Shown piece after piece: positions 54,614 to 64,000 of a stretch of DNA of 64,000 nucleotides. Position 1 is the stretch's first letter, and every line of letters starts with the position of its first letter. This stretch comes from an uncultured Prevotellaceae bacterium (GTDB lineage Bacteria > Bacteroidota > Bacteroidia > Bacteroidales > Muribaculaceae). The notes under the pieces are model-generated. The model saw nothing but the letters and a program-made list of their open reading frames with translations, was not told where the DNA came from and did no database searches. A program made the translations under genes and the position numbers. Where the stretch lies: positions 1 through 64,000 of the forward strand of contig ONGE01000010.1 of assembly GCA_900317325.1 (NCBI GenBank). The letters run 5' to 3'.

Positions 54614-57600
54614 ATGAGAGGATATGTACTGATAATCATCTCTCTTGTTCTTGCCTTGGGGCTTCACGCCAAGCCCCAAGACAAGTTCATCCGCGTCGAG
54701 GGAACCGACCTGGTGAAGCCTAACGGTGAGAAGCTCTATATCCAAGGCACCAACCTGGGTAACTGGCTCAACCCCGAGGGTTACATGTTCGGCCTGAGCA
54801 AGACCAATTCGCCGTGGATGATCGACCTGATGATCAAGGAGGCCGTGGGACCTGACTTTGCCGCCGACTTCTGGCGACAGTTCAAGGACAACTACATCAC
54901 CCGCGCCGACATCGCCTTCATCGCGCGTCAAGGAGCGAATACCATCCGCCTGCCTTTCAACTACAGGCTCTTCACCGACGAGGACTACATGGGACGTTCC
55001 AAGGATCAGGACGGTTTTGCACGCATCGACTCGGTTGTGAACTGGTGTCGTGCAACAGGCCTGTACCTGATTCTCGACATGCATGACTGCCCCGGCGGAC
55101 AGACAGGCGATAACATCGATGACGGGCATGGCTATCCCTGGCTCTTTGAGAGCGAGCCCAGTCAGCAGCTGTTCATCGACATCTGGCAGCGCATCGCCGC
55201 CCGCTACAAGGACGAGCCGGTGATTCTCGGCTATGAGCTGATGAATGAGCCGATCGCCCACTACTTCGATAACAAGGAGGAATTGAACAAGAAGCTCGAG
55301 CCGCTCTACAAACGTACAGTCCAAGCCATCCGTCAGGTGGATCCCAACCACGTGATCTTGCTGGGCGGTGCTCGATGGAACTCCGACTTCTACATGTTCA
55401 GCGATTGGGCCTTCGACGACAACATCATGTACACCTGCCATCGCTATGGCGGCGACGCCACAGCCGAGGCCATCAAGGATTACATTGATTTCCGCGACAA
55501 GACCGGTCTGCCCATGTACATGGGCGAAACGGGCCACAACACCAACGAATGGCAGGCCCAGTTGGTCGATGTGATGAAACAGGCCAATATCGGCTACACT
55601 TTCTGGCCCTACAAGAAAATCGACGGCTCGTGCATGATGGGCATCACCAGGCCCGCCATGTGGGACAGCATCGTGGTGAAATACTCCGAGGCTCCCCGCA
55701 CTACCTACAAGGAGCTGCGCGAAGCACGCCCCGATCAGAAGACGTTCCGCCAACTGCTGATGCAGTATGTGCACAACAGCCGCTACGAGAACTGCACTCC
55801 GCAGACCGACTATATCCGGTCGCTGGGAATGACGCCGTGCATGGCGGCCTATCTGGATGACAACGCACCCATCGAGCTGCGCGTTCAAGACGCTCTCGAG
55901 CGCATGACGCTGGACGAGAAGATCGCCGTCATCCATGCCCAGAGCAAGTTCTCATCGCCCGGCGTGAAACGTTTGGGCATGCCCGACTTCTGGACCGATG
56001 ACGGACCTCACGGTGTGCGTCCCGACGTCCTGTGGGACGAATGGGAACAAGCGGGACAGACCAACGACTCGTGTGTGGCATTCCCTGCCCTCACCTGCCT
56101 GGCCGCCTCGTGGAATCCCGCACTGGCTGAGCTCTACGGCCGCAGCCTGGGCGAGGAAGCACGCTATCGTGGCAAGGACATGATCCTGGGCCCTGGCGTG
56201 AACATCAACCGCACGCCGCTCAACGGTCGCAACTTCGAGTATATGGGTGAAGACCCGTTGCTGGCTTCACGCATGGTTGTTCCCTACGTTCAAGGACTTC
56301 AGAGCACCGGCACCGCAGCCTGTGTCAAGCACTTCTGCCTGAACAACGATGAGGAATACCGCCATCAGGTCAACGTCATCGTGAGTGATCGTGCACTGCG
56401 AGAAATCTATCTGCCCGCATTCGAGGCCGCCGTCAAGGAGGCCCATACTTGGGGCATCATGGGTTCCTACAACCTGTACAAGGACCAGCATTGCTGCCAG
56501 AACCAGTACACCCTCAATCAGATTCTGAAAGGTGACTGGAAATATGACGGCGTGGTGGTCAGCGACTGGGGCGGTGTCCACGACACCGAAATGGCCGTTA
56601 AGAACGGCCTGGACATGGAGTTCGGCAGCTGGACCGATGGTCTGGCATGGGGTGCCAGCAACGCTTATGACGCCTACTTCATGGCCAAGCCCTACAAGAA
56701 ATTGATCGAGGAAGGCAAGTTCACGACCCGCGAACTCGACGACAAGGTGAGCCGCGTGCTGCGCCTGTTCTTCCGCACCACGATGAGCAACAAGCGTGCA
56801 CGGGGTTTCCTGTGCAGCGAGGCTCACTATGATGCTGCGCTCAAGATTGCCCAGGACGGCATTGTCCTGCTGCAGAACAAGCGCAATGTCCTGCCCATCG
56901 ACGTCAACAAGGCCAAGCGCGTGCTTGTTGTCGGCGAGAATGCCATCAAGATGATGACCGTGGGTGGCGGCAGCAGTTCGCTCAAGGTTCAGCACGAGAT
57001 TCTGCCCCTCGAAGGCCTCCAGCAGCGCCTGGCCGGTACCGGCATCGATGTGGACTATGCCCGCGGCTATGTGGGTGACACCACCGGCGAGTACAATGGC
57101 GTGGTCGCTAAGCAATCACTTGCCGAGGACCGTTCGGCCAGCGAACTCATTGCCGAGGCTGTCGCCAAGGCCAAGACGGCCGACTATGTCATCATCTTCG
57201 GCGGCTTGAACAAGAGCGACTACCAGGATGCCGAGGGCCATGACCGCAAGCACATGGACATGCCCTACGGTCAGGATGCACTGGTCGAGGCACTGGCCCG
57301 CGTCAACAAGAACGTGGTGTTTGTCAACATCTCGGGAGATGCCGTGGCCATGCCGTGGCGCGACAAGGTGGCCGCCATCGTTCAAGGCTGGTTCATCGGC
57401 AGCGAGACCGGCAAAGCGTTTGCCAGTGTTCTCACGGGCGACGTGAACCCCTCGGGCAAACTGCCCTTTACCTGGTATGATCGTCTCGACGACGTGGGCG
57501 CACATGCGCTGGGTTCCTATCCCGGCACATGGCGCGACGACCACAAGATCATCGACGAGGAGTACAAGGAGGGCATCTATGTGGGTTACCGTTGGGCCGA

Positions 57601-58009
57601 CAAGCAGAAGAAGAAACCTGCGTTTGCCTTCGGTTACGGACTGAGCTACACGACCTTCGCATTGAGCAACCTGCGCATCGACAAGCGCGAGGTGGCTGCC
57701 GACGGCACCGTGACCGCCACCGTGACGGTCAAGAACACCGGCAGCCGAGCCGGCGCCGAGGTCATCCAACTCTATCTCAGCGACCACAATACGGCTGTTG
57801 ATATGCCCGTCAAGGAGTTGCGAGGATTCCAGAAAGTCACACTCCAGCCTGGCGAGAGCCGCGATGTCACCATCGCCATCGGTGGCCGCGCCTTCCAGTA
57901 CTGGGACGAGACCCGTGGCGACTGGGCCACGTCCCTCGGCCAGCGCACGCTGCTCGTGGGAACTTCCAGCGACAACCTCCCCTTGAAGGCCACCTTCACA
58001 GTCAAGTAA
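54614..58009 (+). CDS. GH5-GH3 fusion: beta-glucanase plus beta-glucosidase
   Basis: 1131 residues with a signal peptide (MRGYVLIIISLVLALGLHAK). Residues ~25-400 are a GH5 TIM barrel with acid/base Glu212 (ELMNEP) and nucleophile Glu305 (MGETGHN). Residues ~425-1131 are a complete GH3 enzyme: nucleophile Asp651 (VVSDWGG), KHF motif (CVKHFCLNNDE), the second alpha/beta domain, FGYGLSYT and a C-terminal FnIII-like domain. The border (~405-425) has no long linker. Combining an endo/exo glucanase with a beta-glucosidase on one chain would turn glucan oligosaccharides straight into glucose. Last gene of the operon; a strong terminator follows. The absence of a lipobox suggests it is periplasmic. 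Confidence 0.92.
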   Translation: MRGYVLIIISLVLALGLHAKPQDKFIRVEGTDLVKPNGEKLYIQGTNLGNWLNPEGYMFGLSKTNSPWMIDLMIKEAVGPDFAADFWRQFKDNYITRADIAFIARQGANTIRLPFNYRLFTDEDYMGRSKDQDGFARIDSVVNWCRATGLYLILDMHDCPGGQTGDNIDDGHGYPWLFESEPSQQLFIDIWQRIAARYKDEPVILGYELMNEPIAHYFDNKEELNKKLEPLYKRTVQAIRQVDPNHVILLGGARWNSDFYMFSDWAFDDNIMYTCHRYGGDATAEAIKDYIDFRDKTGLPMYMGETGHNTNEWQAQLVDVMKQANIGYTFWPYKKIDGSCMMGITRPAMWDSIVVKYSEAPRTTYKELREARPDQKTFRQLLMQYVHNSRYENCTPQTDYIRSLGMTPCMAAYLDDNAPIELRVQDALERMTLDEKIAVIHAQSKFSSPGVKRLGMPDFWTDDGPHGVRPDVLWDEWEQAGQTNDSCVAFPALTCLAASWNPALAELYGRSLGEEARYRGKDMILGPGVNINRTPLNGRNFEYMGEDPLLASRMVVPYVQGLQSTGTAACVKHFCLNNDEEYRHQVNVIVSDRALREIYLPAFEAAVKEAHTWGIMGSYNLYKDQHCCQNQYTLNQILKGDWKYDGVVVSDWGGVHDTEMAVKNGLDMEFGSWTDGLAWGASNAYDAYFMAKPYKKLIEEGKFTTRELDDKVSRVLRLFFRTTMSNKRARGFLCSEAHYDAALKIAQDGIVLLQNKRNVLPIDVNKAKRVLVVGENAIKMMTVGGGSSSLKVQHEILPLEGLQQRLAGTGIDVDYARGYVGDTTGEYNGVVAKQSLAEDRSASELIAEAVAKAKTADYVIIFGGLNKSDYQDAEGHDRKHMDMPYGQDALVEALARVNKNVVFVNISGDAVAMPWRDKVAAIVQGWFIGSETGKAFASVLTGDVNPSGKLPFTWYDRLDDVGAHALGSYPGTWRDDHKIIDEEYKEGIYVGYRWADKQKKKPAFAFGYGLSYTTFALSNLRIDKREVAADGTVTATVTVKNTGSRAGAEVIQLYLSDHNTAVDMPVKELRGFQKVTLQPGESRDVTIAIGGRAFQYWDETRGDWATSLGQRTLLVGTSSDNLPLKATFTVK

Positions 58010-58032
58010 CAGACAAGAACACGCTATTACTA

Positions 58033-58072
58033 CATGCAGGATGCGAACTCAATGCATCCTGCATGTTTTTTT
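58033..58072 (+). terminator. intrinsic terminator after the GH5-GH3 gene
   Basis: Perfect 12-bp stem (58033-58044 with 58054-58065), 9-nt loop, then seven T residues. Confidence 0.92.
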
Positions 58073-58176
58073 ATACTTTCCATCAAATCATTTTCCAAAA
58101 GACCAAACAAACAGATAAAAAGAACATAAAAAGCTATATTTTTGTTTGAAATATTTATTTTTTAAAGAAAAATAAC

Positions 58177-58184
58177 TATATTTG
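58177..58184 (+). promoter_or_regulatory. -7 box of the second SusC/SusD operon
   Basis: TATATTTG, 55 bases before the ATG at 58240, in an AT-rich region after the terminator. A TTTG at 58145 is eight bases too far for the usual spacing. Confidence 0.5.
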
Positions 58185-58239
58185 CAAAAAATGATGATAT
58201 AGTACTTTATTTATCAACCATTAACATCAATTAAAACGA

Positions 58240-61200
58240 ATGAAAAAAAGAATCCTAATGCTTTTACTCGTTGTGACTTGCGCCATTGTGAGCGCACAGG
58301 CACTTACGGTAAGAGGTACGGTCGTTGACCAGGTCAACGAGCCCGTGATCGGTGCCACCGTCAAGGTCCTCGGAACCACGATGGGTGCAGTCACCGACTT
58401 TGACGGCAATTTTGAGATTGCCAACGTGCCCGATGGCGCAACGCTGAAATTCACCTTCATGGGCATGCAGGCCGTGGAGATGGTTGCCAGCGAGATGATG
58501 AACGTCCAGCTGCTGGACGATGTGCGCAACCTTGATGAGGTTGTCGTGATCGGTTACGGTTCGGCACAAGCCAAGGACTTGACGGCGCCCATCAGCGTTG
58601 TCAAGGGCGAGGAACTGCTCGCCGTTCCCACGGCATCGCCCATGGCCGCCATGCAAGGCAAGGTGGCAGGTGTGAACGTCGTTAACAGCGGTACCCCTGG
58701 CGAGGGTCCTAAGGTCCACATTCGCGGTAATGGTTCGTTCACCAGCGGCAGTCCGTTGTATGTTGTTGACGGCATGTTCTATGATAACATCGACTTCCTG
58801 AACGCCAACGACATCGCCGACATGTCGGTATTGAAGGACGCTTCGGCAGCAGCCATCTACGGTGTGCGTGCCGCCAACGGTGTCGTCCTGATCACCACCA
58901 AGCACGGCAACAAGAACCAGCCCGCCAAGATCACCTACAATGGCTACTATGGTATCCAGAAGGCCACCAACGTGCTGAAGATGGCTAATTCAAGCGAATA
59001 TGCCACAATGCTGATGGAGGCCAACTACGACGCCTATGTATCGACGATGAAGGCCTCGATCGACCGCTACGGCGGCAGTTACAGCGGTGACTTCCACAAC
59101 TGGACCTACGGCTCAGACACCGACTGGTACAAGGAGTTGCTGCGCACGGCAGCCATCACCGACCACAGCCTCACCATCACCGGTGGCGGTGAGAAGGCAA
59201 CCTATTCACTCGGCATCAACTACCTGCATCAGGATGGTGTCATGGATGTGAAGAACTACTACAGGCGAATGAACTTCCGCGCCGCCCTCGACTACGAGGC
59301 CACCAGTTGGCTGAAGGTGGGCTTCAACGGCATTTTCTCCAAGGGCAAGCAACGCACGCCCAACAATGCCGCTTGGCAACAGGCATTCAACGCTCCTGGC
59401 ATCTATCCCGTGATGGACGAGAAGAACGACAACACCTTCCCCACCCATTACGGTTCACCCGAGTCGGTCGGCTTCACCAACAACTTCTACAACCCGGTTG
59501 CCACGGCCAACTACCAGAACAGCGTGAACGACATCAACAAGTATCTGACCAACTTCTACGCTCAGATCACCTTCATTCCCAGCAAGCTGAACTTCAAGAC
59601 CAGCTATTCCTATGACTTCACTGCTGTCCACAACCGCACCTACATGCCCGAGTACTACGTGAGTGCAGTGCAGCGCAACGACAAGTCGTGGGTGAGCAAG
59701 AACGAGGCTAACTACAACAACTGGATTTGGGACAACGTGCTGACCTACAAGGACACCTTCGGTGATCACAACCTGGGTGTGATGCTGGGTCATTCGCTGC
59801 GCGAGGACAAGTACCACAACCTGTACGGCATCGGCTACGGTATCGTGGACGGTGACGACGCCTACAAGTACATCGGCATCAGCACCGATAGCGACAGCCG
59901 CCGCGCCAGCGACGGTGGTACCCGCTACCGCAGCAACAGCTACTTTGGTCGTATCAACTACGACTATATGGGCAAGTACCTGTTCATGGCCACCTTCCGT
60001 GCCGACGGTACGAGCAAGTACCAGGAGACTTGGGGCTACTATCCCTCGTTCGGTGTCGCTTGGGTGATGAGCAAGGAGGACTTCATGGCCAACCAGAACG
60101 CCATCGACTACCTGAAGTGGCGCGCCAGCTGGGGACGCCTGGGTAACAATGCCGTTCCCGCCAGCGACGGTTTCCGCTCGGTTTCCACCGGCACCTGGTC
60201 ATCGGGTGTGTTCGGCAACGCAACCATCGCCGGTTTCCAGAACAACAGCTACTTCACCAACCTGAAGTGGGAGGTTGTTGACGAGACCAACGTGGGCGTT
60301 GAATTCGCCACCCTGCGCAACCGCCTGAGCGTTGACATCGACTGGTTCTACCGCATGACCCGCAAGGCTGTTATCGCACCGCGCCTGCCCTTCGAGAACG
60401 GCACGCTGCTGCAGAACATCGGTAAGATTCTCAACACCGGTGTCGACGTGAGCATCAATTGGGCCGACCGTGTGGGAAACGACTTCAAGTACTACATCAC
60501 CGCCAACCTGTCCTACCTCAAGAACGAGGTCAAGAGCCTTGCCGGCAACCCGTATATCGCAGGCGGCAAGACCTACCAGTTTGTGGGCAAGGAGATGAAT
60601 TCCTTCTACGGCTACGTGGTTGACGGCATCTATCAGACCGAGCAGGAATGCGCCGCCGACAAGACGGCTCAGGCCAACGGTCTGCAGCCCGGTGACTTCA
60701 AGTACAAGGACCTGAACGGTGACGGCATCGTTGACGGCGAGGACCGCACCACCCTGGGTTCTTACCTGCCCAACTTCATCTACAGCATCAACCTTGGTTT
60801 CCAGTGGAAGAATCTGGACTTTGCAGTAACCACCTATGGCAACGCCGGCGCTCAGATGTACAACCGCAAGCGTGCGTTGCGTTATGCCCAGTCCAACTAC
60901 AACTTCGACCACGACCAGGTAGCTCACCGCTGGACCGGTGCCGGCTCGACCAACAAGTATCCGTCGGCCCAGGGTTGGATTCGCTCATGGAACGTGAGTG
61001 ACCAGCGCGTCAACTCATTCTTTGTCGAGGATGCTGACTTCTTCCGCATCCAGAACGTGACCCTCGGCTACACTTTCAGGAACATCAAGATGGGCAGCTA
61101 CATCCTGCCCTCGCTGCGCCTGAGCGCCACAGCCGACCGTCCCCTCACCTTGTTCAAGGCCAACAGCTTCACGCCCGAGTTGAACGATCCCGAGGGCTGG

Positions 61201-61260
61201 GACACCGAGGTTTACCCGCTGACCGCGACCTACACCTTTGGCGTAACCATCGACTTCTAA
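58240..61260 (+). CDS. SusC-family TonB-dependent receptor, second pair of the PUL
   Basis: 1006 residues, full length: signal peptide (MLLLVVTCAIVSAQA), carboxypeptidase-D-like domain (VRGTVVDQVNEPVIGATVKV), TonB-box region (EVVVIGYGSAQAKD), plug (AAIYGVRAANGVVLITTKHG) and barrel ending TFGVTIDF. It has its own promoter region and differs clearly from the first SusC, so it may take up another breakdown product or side-chain sugar. Confidence 0.96.
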   Translation: MKKRILMLLLVVTCAIVSAQALTVRGTVVDQVNEPVIGATVKVLGTTMGAVTDFDGNFEIANVPDGATLKFTFMGMQAVEMVASEMMNVQLLDDVRNLDEVVVIGYGSAQAKDLTAPISVVKGEELLAVPTASPMAAMQGKVAGVNVVNSGTPGEGPKVHIRGNGSFTSGSPLYVVDGMFYDNIDFLNANDIADMSVLKDASAAAIYGVRAANGVVLITTKHGNKNQPAKITYNGYYGIQKATNVLKMANSSEYATMLMEANYDAYVSTMKASIDRYGGSYSGDFHNWTYGSDTDWYKELLRTAAITDHSLTITGGGEKATYSLGINYLHQDGVMDVKNYYRRMNFRAALDYEATSWLKVGFNGIFSKGKQRTPNNAAWQQAFNAPGIYPVMDEKNDNTFPTHYGSPESVGFTNNFYNPVATANYQNSVNDINKYLTNFYAQITFIPSKLNFKTSYSYDFTAVHNRTYMPEYYVSAVQRNDKSWVSKNEANYNNWIWDNVLTYKDTFGDHNLGVMLGHSLREDKYHNLYGIGYGIVDGDDAYKYIGISTDSDSRRASDGGTRYRSNSYFGRINYDYMGKYLFMATFRADGTSKYQETWGYYPSFGVAWVMSKEDFMANQNAIDYLKWRASWGRLGNNAVPASDGFRSVSTGTWSSGVFGNATIAGFQNNSYFTNLKWEVVDETNVGVEFATLRNRLSVDIDWFYRMTRKAVIAPRLPFENGTLLQNIGKILNTGVDVSINWADRVGNDFKYYITANLSYLKNEVKSLAGNPYIAGGKTYQFVGKEMNSFYGYVVDGIYQTEQECAADKTAQANGLQPGDFKYKDLNGDGIVDGEDRTTLGSYLPNFIYSINLGFQWKNLDFAVTTYGNAGAQMYNRKRALRYAQSNYNFDHDQVAHRWTGAGSTNKYPSAQGWIRSWNVSDQRVNSFFVEDADFFRIQNVTLGYTFRNIKMGSYILPSLRLSATADRPLTLFKANSFTPELNDPEGWDTEVYPLTATYTFGVTIDF

Positions 61261-61299
61261 ATGAGCACATTACCAACAATCATTAAACAGAAAAAGACA

Positions 61300-62748
61300 A
61301 TGAAATTTTTGAAATATATCATGATTGCAGGTTTGTTGATGGTGGGAGCCACTTCCTGCAATGACTGGATGGACATTCTTCCCGAGAGCACGTTGCCCGA
61401 GTCGGATGTCGATTATACCAAGACAAGCGAGATGTACATGCCGGTATCAGGTGTGTACGCTAAACTGCGCACCGGTGGCATGCACTGGGTCATCTGGCCC
61501 TTGACCATCGTTCGCGACGGCGATGTGTGGAGTGGACGTGTCGATGACCAAGGTCTGCTCGTCGACTTCGGCAACTTCAAGTACGACAACTCGTTCTGGG
61601 GTCTGAATGAGATGTGGAACCAGTATTATGGCATGATTAAGGTAGCCAACGGAGCCTTGACCTCGCTCGACTCCTATGCCGAGCATATCAGCAATGACGC
61701 CGACCGGGCGACCTACCGCGCTTATTGCGGCGAGGTGCGCATCCTGCGTGCCTATGCCTACTACAGGCTCACTCAGGCCTTTGGCGACGTGACTATCTTG
61801 CGCGACAACAACCAGAGTGACCTCACGCGTTCGACCAAGGATGCCGTTGAGCGTTACATGCTCGAGGACTTGCAGTATGCCATTGAGAATTGCCCCAAGG
61901 TACGTCCCAACGAGGCCACGCACCTTGGTGCCGTCACCGCCTACACCGCCGAGGCTCTTGCCGCCAAGATTCGCATGAACCGAGGCGAATATGCTCAAGC
62001 CGAGGCCTTGACCGACGACATCATCGGCAGCAACAAGTTCCAGCTCTACAACGATTTCTACAACCTGTTCAAGATTCCCGGCAAGCTGTGCAACGAAAGC
62101 CTCTTTGAGTGCCAGTGCACCGACTTCGGTCAGGGTAGCGGCGACATGGTTGATGCCGACCAGTGGTTTGTATTCCAAGGTCCCGGTAACCTGGGTGGAT
62201 GGAACTTTGTGGGTATTACCGACAACTTCATCAATTGGGCACGAGCTCGTGGTGAGACCATCCGTCTGGAAACTTCGGTGCTCTTCGGCGGAACGATTAC
62301 CCGCGACGGCGACGAAATCAATGTGATGGGCAATGTCAACAACACCAACACCTGGAACGGTAAGGCCTACACACCGACCAACCAGTTGACGCCCGGCCGC
62401 AGCAAGTACGGCTCGAACAACAACATCCGCATCCTGCGTTATGCCGACGTGCTGCTCATCAATGCCGAGGCCAAGGTTCGCCAGGGCAAGAACGGCGACC
62501 AACCCTTCAACCTGGTAAGAACCCGTGCACAGATGCCCACGATGAGTAATGTCACTGCGGAACAGATTCTCGACGAGCGCCGCATGGAGCTCGTGTGCGA
62601 GTGGGGTGAGCGTTACAACGACCTCATCCGCACTGGCTTGGCTGCCAGTGTGCTCACTGGCTGGAACGAGGGTGTGAAGTACTATCCCCTGCCCTTGACC
62701 CAGTTGCAGACCGTTCCCACGCTCAAGAATGAGCCCAAGAACGAATAA
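61300..62748 (+). CDS. SusD-family lipoprotein, second pair
   Basis: 482 residues. The frame opens with an ATG at 61261 directly after the SusC stop, but ATG 61300 starts a proper lipoprotein signal (MKFLKYIMIAGLLMVGATSC) and is preferred. Family features: TPR helices (EVRILRAYAYYRLTQAFGDV) and the ending ILDERRMELVCEWGERYNDL. Partner of the SusC at 58240. A terminator follows 26 bases after the stop. Confidence 0.94.
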   Translation: MKFLKYIMIAGLLMVGATSCNDWMDILPESTLPESDVDYTKTSEMYMPVSGVYAKLRTGGMHWVIWPLTIVRDGDVWSGRVDDQGLLVDFGNFKYDNSFWGLNEMWNQYYGMIKVANGALTSLDSYAEHISNDADRATYRAYCGEVRILRAYAYYRLTQAFGDVTILRDNNQSDLTRSTKDAVERYMLEDLQYAIENCPKVRPNEATHLGAVTAYTAEALAAKIRMNRGEYAQAEALTDDIIGSNKFQLYNDFYNLFKIPGKLCNESLFECQCTDFGQGSGDMVDADQWFVFQGPGNLGGWNFVGITDNFINWARARGETIRLETSVLFGGTITRDGDEINVMGNVNNTNTWNGKAYTPTNQLTPGRSKYGSNNNIRILRYADVLLINAEAKVRQGKNGDQPFNLVRTRAQMPTMSNVTAEQILDERRMELVCEWGERYNDLIRTGLAASVLTGWNEGVKYYPLPLTQLQTVPTLKNEPKNE

Positions 62749-62773
62749 GCCCGCTGATAATCATTAACCGATC

Positions 62774-62820
62774 ATCAGGCAGGGTGTCACACCCCCAGGG
62801 TATCACCCTGCCTGATTTTC
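62774..62820 (+). terminator. hairpin terminator between the second SusD and the GH43-like gene
   Basis: Perfect 13-bp stem (62774-62786 with 62804-62816) around a 17-nt loop that can fold further, followed by TTTTC. Because the next gene starts only 15 bases later, it may act as an attenuator. Confidence 0.75.
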
Positions 62821-62834
62821 ATAAAACTTTCCCG

Positions 62835-64000
62835 ATGAACCGTTTTATAGCCGCAATCGCCATTTGTACAGCACTTACCGCGCATGGCAGCACCGACTCG
62901 GTCAAGGTCGTCAAGGGCCAGGTAAGCGATTACTACATCCCCATGGTCACCCAATATGACGTGACCGGCGTGGTGACCGACGAGCAAGGCCAGCCGCTGG
63001 AAGGCGCCACCGTGATGTGGCTCTACAGTCCAGCCCACTGCAACACCGATGCCCAGGGCCGTTTCTCGCTCGTGGGCACCGACACCGACAGCCTGCTCTG
63101 CGTCCACTATCCCGGCAAAGAAATGACCATCGCGGTTCGTCAAAACGGTCAACGGCAGGTCAACATCATGCTGCCTGTCAAGACCAGTGGCAGCATCGCA
63201 ACTCCACGTCGCGAGGCTCAAGCCACACGCTGGTATGATCCGCGCGACAATGCCAGCGTTACCTACTGCAATCCGCTCAACATCAGCTACAACTATGAGC
63301 CATGGAACAACAACACGCGTCAGGGCGGCTCGTTCCGTTCCAGCGCCGACCCCATGGGGCTCACCTACAAGGGCGAGTATTACCTGTTCTCCACCAATCA
63401 GGGCGGTTTCCACTATTCCCGCAATTTGAGCGACTGGGACTTCGTTCAAGCCTCGTTCCAGCGCTACCCCGCCGATGACGACGAGTGCGCTCCCGCAGCG
63501 TGGGTAGTGGGCGACACGCTGTTCTATACAGGCTCGACCTATGAGGGCCTGCCCATCTGGTATTCCACCGACCCCAAGAGTGGACGGTGGCGCCGTGCCA
63601 TCGAACGCAACACGCTGCCCACTTGGGACCCCTACATCTTCCTGGATGATGACGGTCGCCTCTACGAATACTACGGCTCGAGCAACGAGTATCCCCTCAA
63701 GGGTGTTGAAATCAGCCGCGAAGACTTTACCCCCATCAGCAAGATATACGACCTCGTGCGGCTGCATCCCGACCGCCATGGTTGGGAACGCTTCGGGATG
63801 AACAATGACGACGAAGTAACGCTAAAACCGTTCACCGAGGGCGCTTTCATGACCAAGCATGACGGCAGATACTACCTCCAGTATGGTGCTCCAGGCACCG
63901 AGTTCAAGGTGTATGCCGACGGCGTCTATGTCTCCGACAATCCGCTGGGTCCGTTCACCTATCAGCAGCACAATCCCATGAGTTACAAGCCCGGCGGGTT
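62835..64000 (+). CDS. GH43-like secreted glycosidase with N-terminal carboxypeptidase-D-like domain, 3' truncated by the window edge
   Basis: The frame from ATG 62835 is open to the window end (388 codons). A signal peptide (MNRFIAAIAICTALTAHGST) is followed by a carboxypeptidase regulatory-like domain (~45-110, VTGVVTDEQGQPLEGATVMW). From ~130 onward it shows five-bladed propeller features of the GH43/GH117 clan (DPMGLTYKGEYYLFSTNQGG, WDPYIFLDDDGRLYEYYGSS, EGAFMTKHDGRYYLQYGA). The Asp in ADPMG, the Asp in WDPYIF and the Glu in TEGAF fit the catalytic triad order base - pKa modulator - acid. A regulatory-like domain of the SusC type on a glycosidase is uncommon. The substrate is uncertain; a galactoside or arabinoside is possible. 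Confidence 0.8.
   Translation, partial: MNRFIAAIAICTALTAHGSTDSVKVVKGQVSDYYIPMVTQYDVTGVVTDEQGQPLEGATVMWLYSPAHCNTDAQGRFSLVGTDTDSLLCVHYPGKEMTIAVRQNGQRQVNIMLPVKTSGSIATPRREAQATRWYDPRDNASVTYCNPLNISYNYEPWNNNTRQGGSFRSSADPMGLTYKGEYYLFSTNQGGFHYSRNLSDWDFVQASFQRYPADDDECAPAAWVVGDTLFYTGSTYEGLPIWYSTDPKSGRWRRAIERNTLPTWDPYIFLDDDGRLYEYYGSSNEYPLKGVEISREDFTPISKIYDLVRLHPDRHGWERFGMNNDDEVTLKPFTEGAFMTKHDGRYYLQYGAPGTEFKVYADGVYVSDNPLGPFTYQQHNPMSYKPGG

Noticed and set aside
61447-62502. Minus-strand frame of 351 codons opposite the second SusD
   Set aside because: Shadow of a GC-rich coding sequence; the SusD features are in the plus frame.
1-64000. CRISPR array, rRNA, complete IS element
   Set aside because: No regularly spaced palindromic repeats, no rRNA-like sequence and no transposase were seen on either strand.

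Overview
The window is chromosomal DNA from a Bacteroidota bacterium, order Bacteroidales. The evidence is three SusC/SusD outer-membrane uptake pairs, lipoproteins with Bacteroidales-type lipoboxes, promoters of the TTG(-33)/TAnnTTTG(-7) type, a DUF6377-type regulator, a BACON domain and a PUL-style glycanase layout. The moderately GC-rich coding sequence would fit Muribaculaceae or Prevotellaceae, but the genus cannot be fixed from sequence alone.

Layout. (1) 1-6467: the end of a SusC gene, its SusD partner, a lipoprotein thioredoxin of the TlpA/DUF4369 type, and thioredoxin reductase trxB. (2) 6534-8906: a scar holding fragments of an iron-dependent alcohol dehydrogenase and an AraC-type regulator fused head to tail, then a tyrosine recombinase with three 20-bp iterons over its promoter. 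(3) 8907-15648, minus strand: an accessory run of small genes. It holds a sigma-factor-like fragment without promoter-reading domains, a HAD nucleotidase, a AAA+ ATPase, a BspA-type LRR protein, two paralogous 68-69 aa proteins, an esterase and a zinc-ribbon membrane protein. Two almost identical 16-17 codon ORFs sit directly in front of the otherwise unrelated nucleotidase and LRR genes.

(4) 15848-44697, plus strand: an ABC-type ATPase gene, then (16982-44697) a roughly 28-kb, 16-gene, tightly packed operon that is the most unusual part of the window. In order it encodes an M48 metallopeptidase with a zinc ribbon, a small protein, a zinc-ribbon membrane protein, two Rossmann/RyR-like proteins (one with four membrane helices), an FHA-like/TM/trypsin-like protease, a kinase C-lobe remnant, a small secreted protein, a TPR-CHAT protease, a secreted protein, a TIR/TM/coiled-coil/FGE protein, another small secreted protein, and four more TPR-CHAT proteases. 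All five CHAT proteins keep the His/Cys dyad and all start with a signal peptide. The layout suggests a signalling or conflict system that spans the inner membrane, with nucleotide-binding and TIR modules in the cytoplasm and proteases in the periplasm. Its function is not known to me.

(5) 44728-64000: a polysaccharide-utilisation locus, probably for beta-1,3-glucan or mixed-linkage beta-glucan. A divergent DUF6377-type regulator is followed by SusC/SusD, a surface glycan-binding lipoprotein with two related C-terminal modules, a BACON-GH16 glucanase and a GH5-GH3 fusion enzyme. A terminator, a second SusC/SusD pair, another terminator and the start of a GH43-like gene that runs off the window complete the region. 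The SusC proteins would import oligosaccharides released at the surface by GH16 and GH5, and the GH3 module would finish them to glucose.
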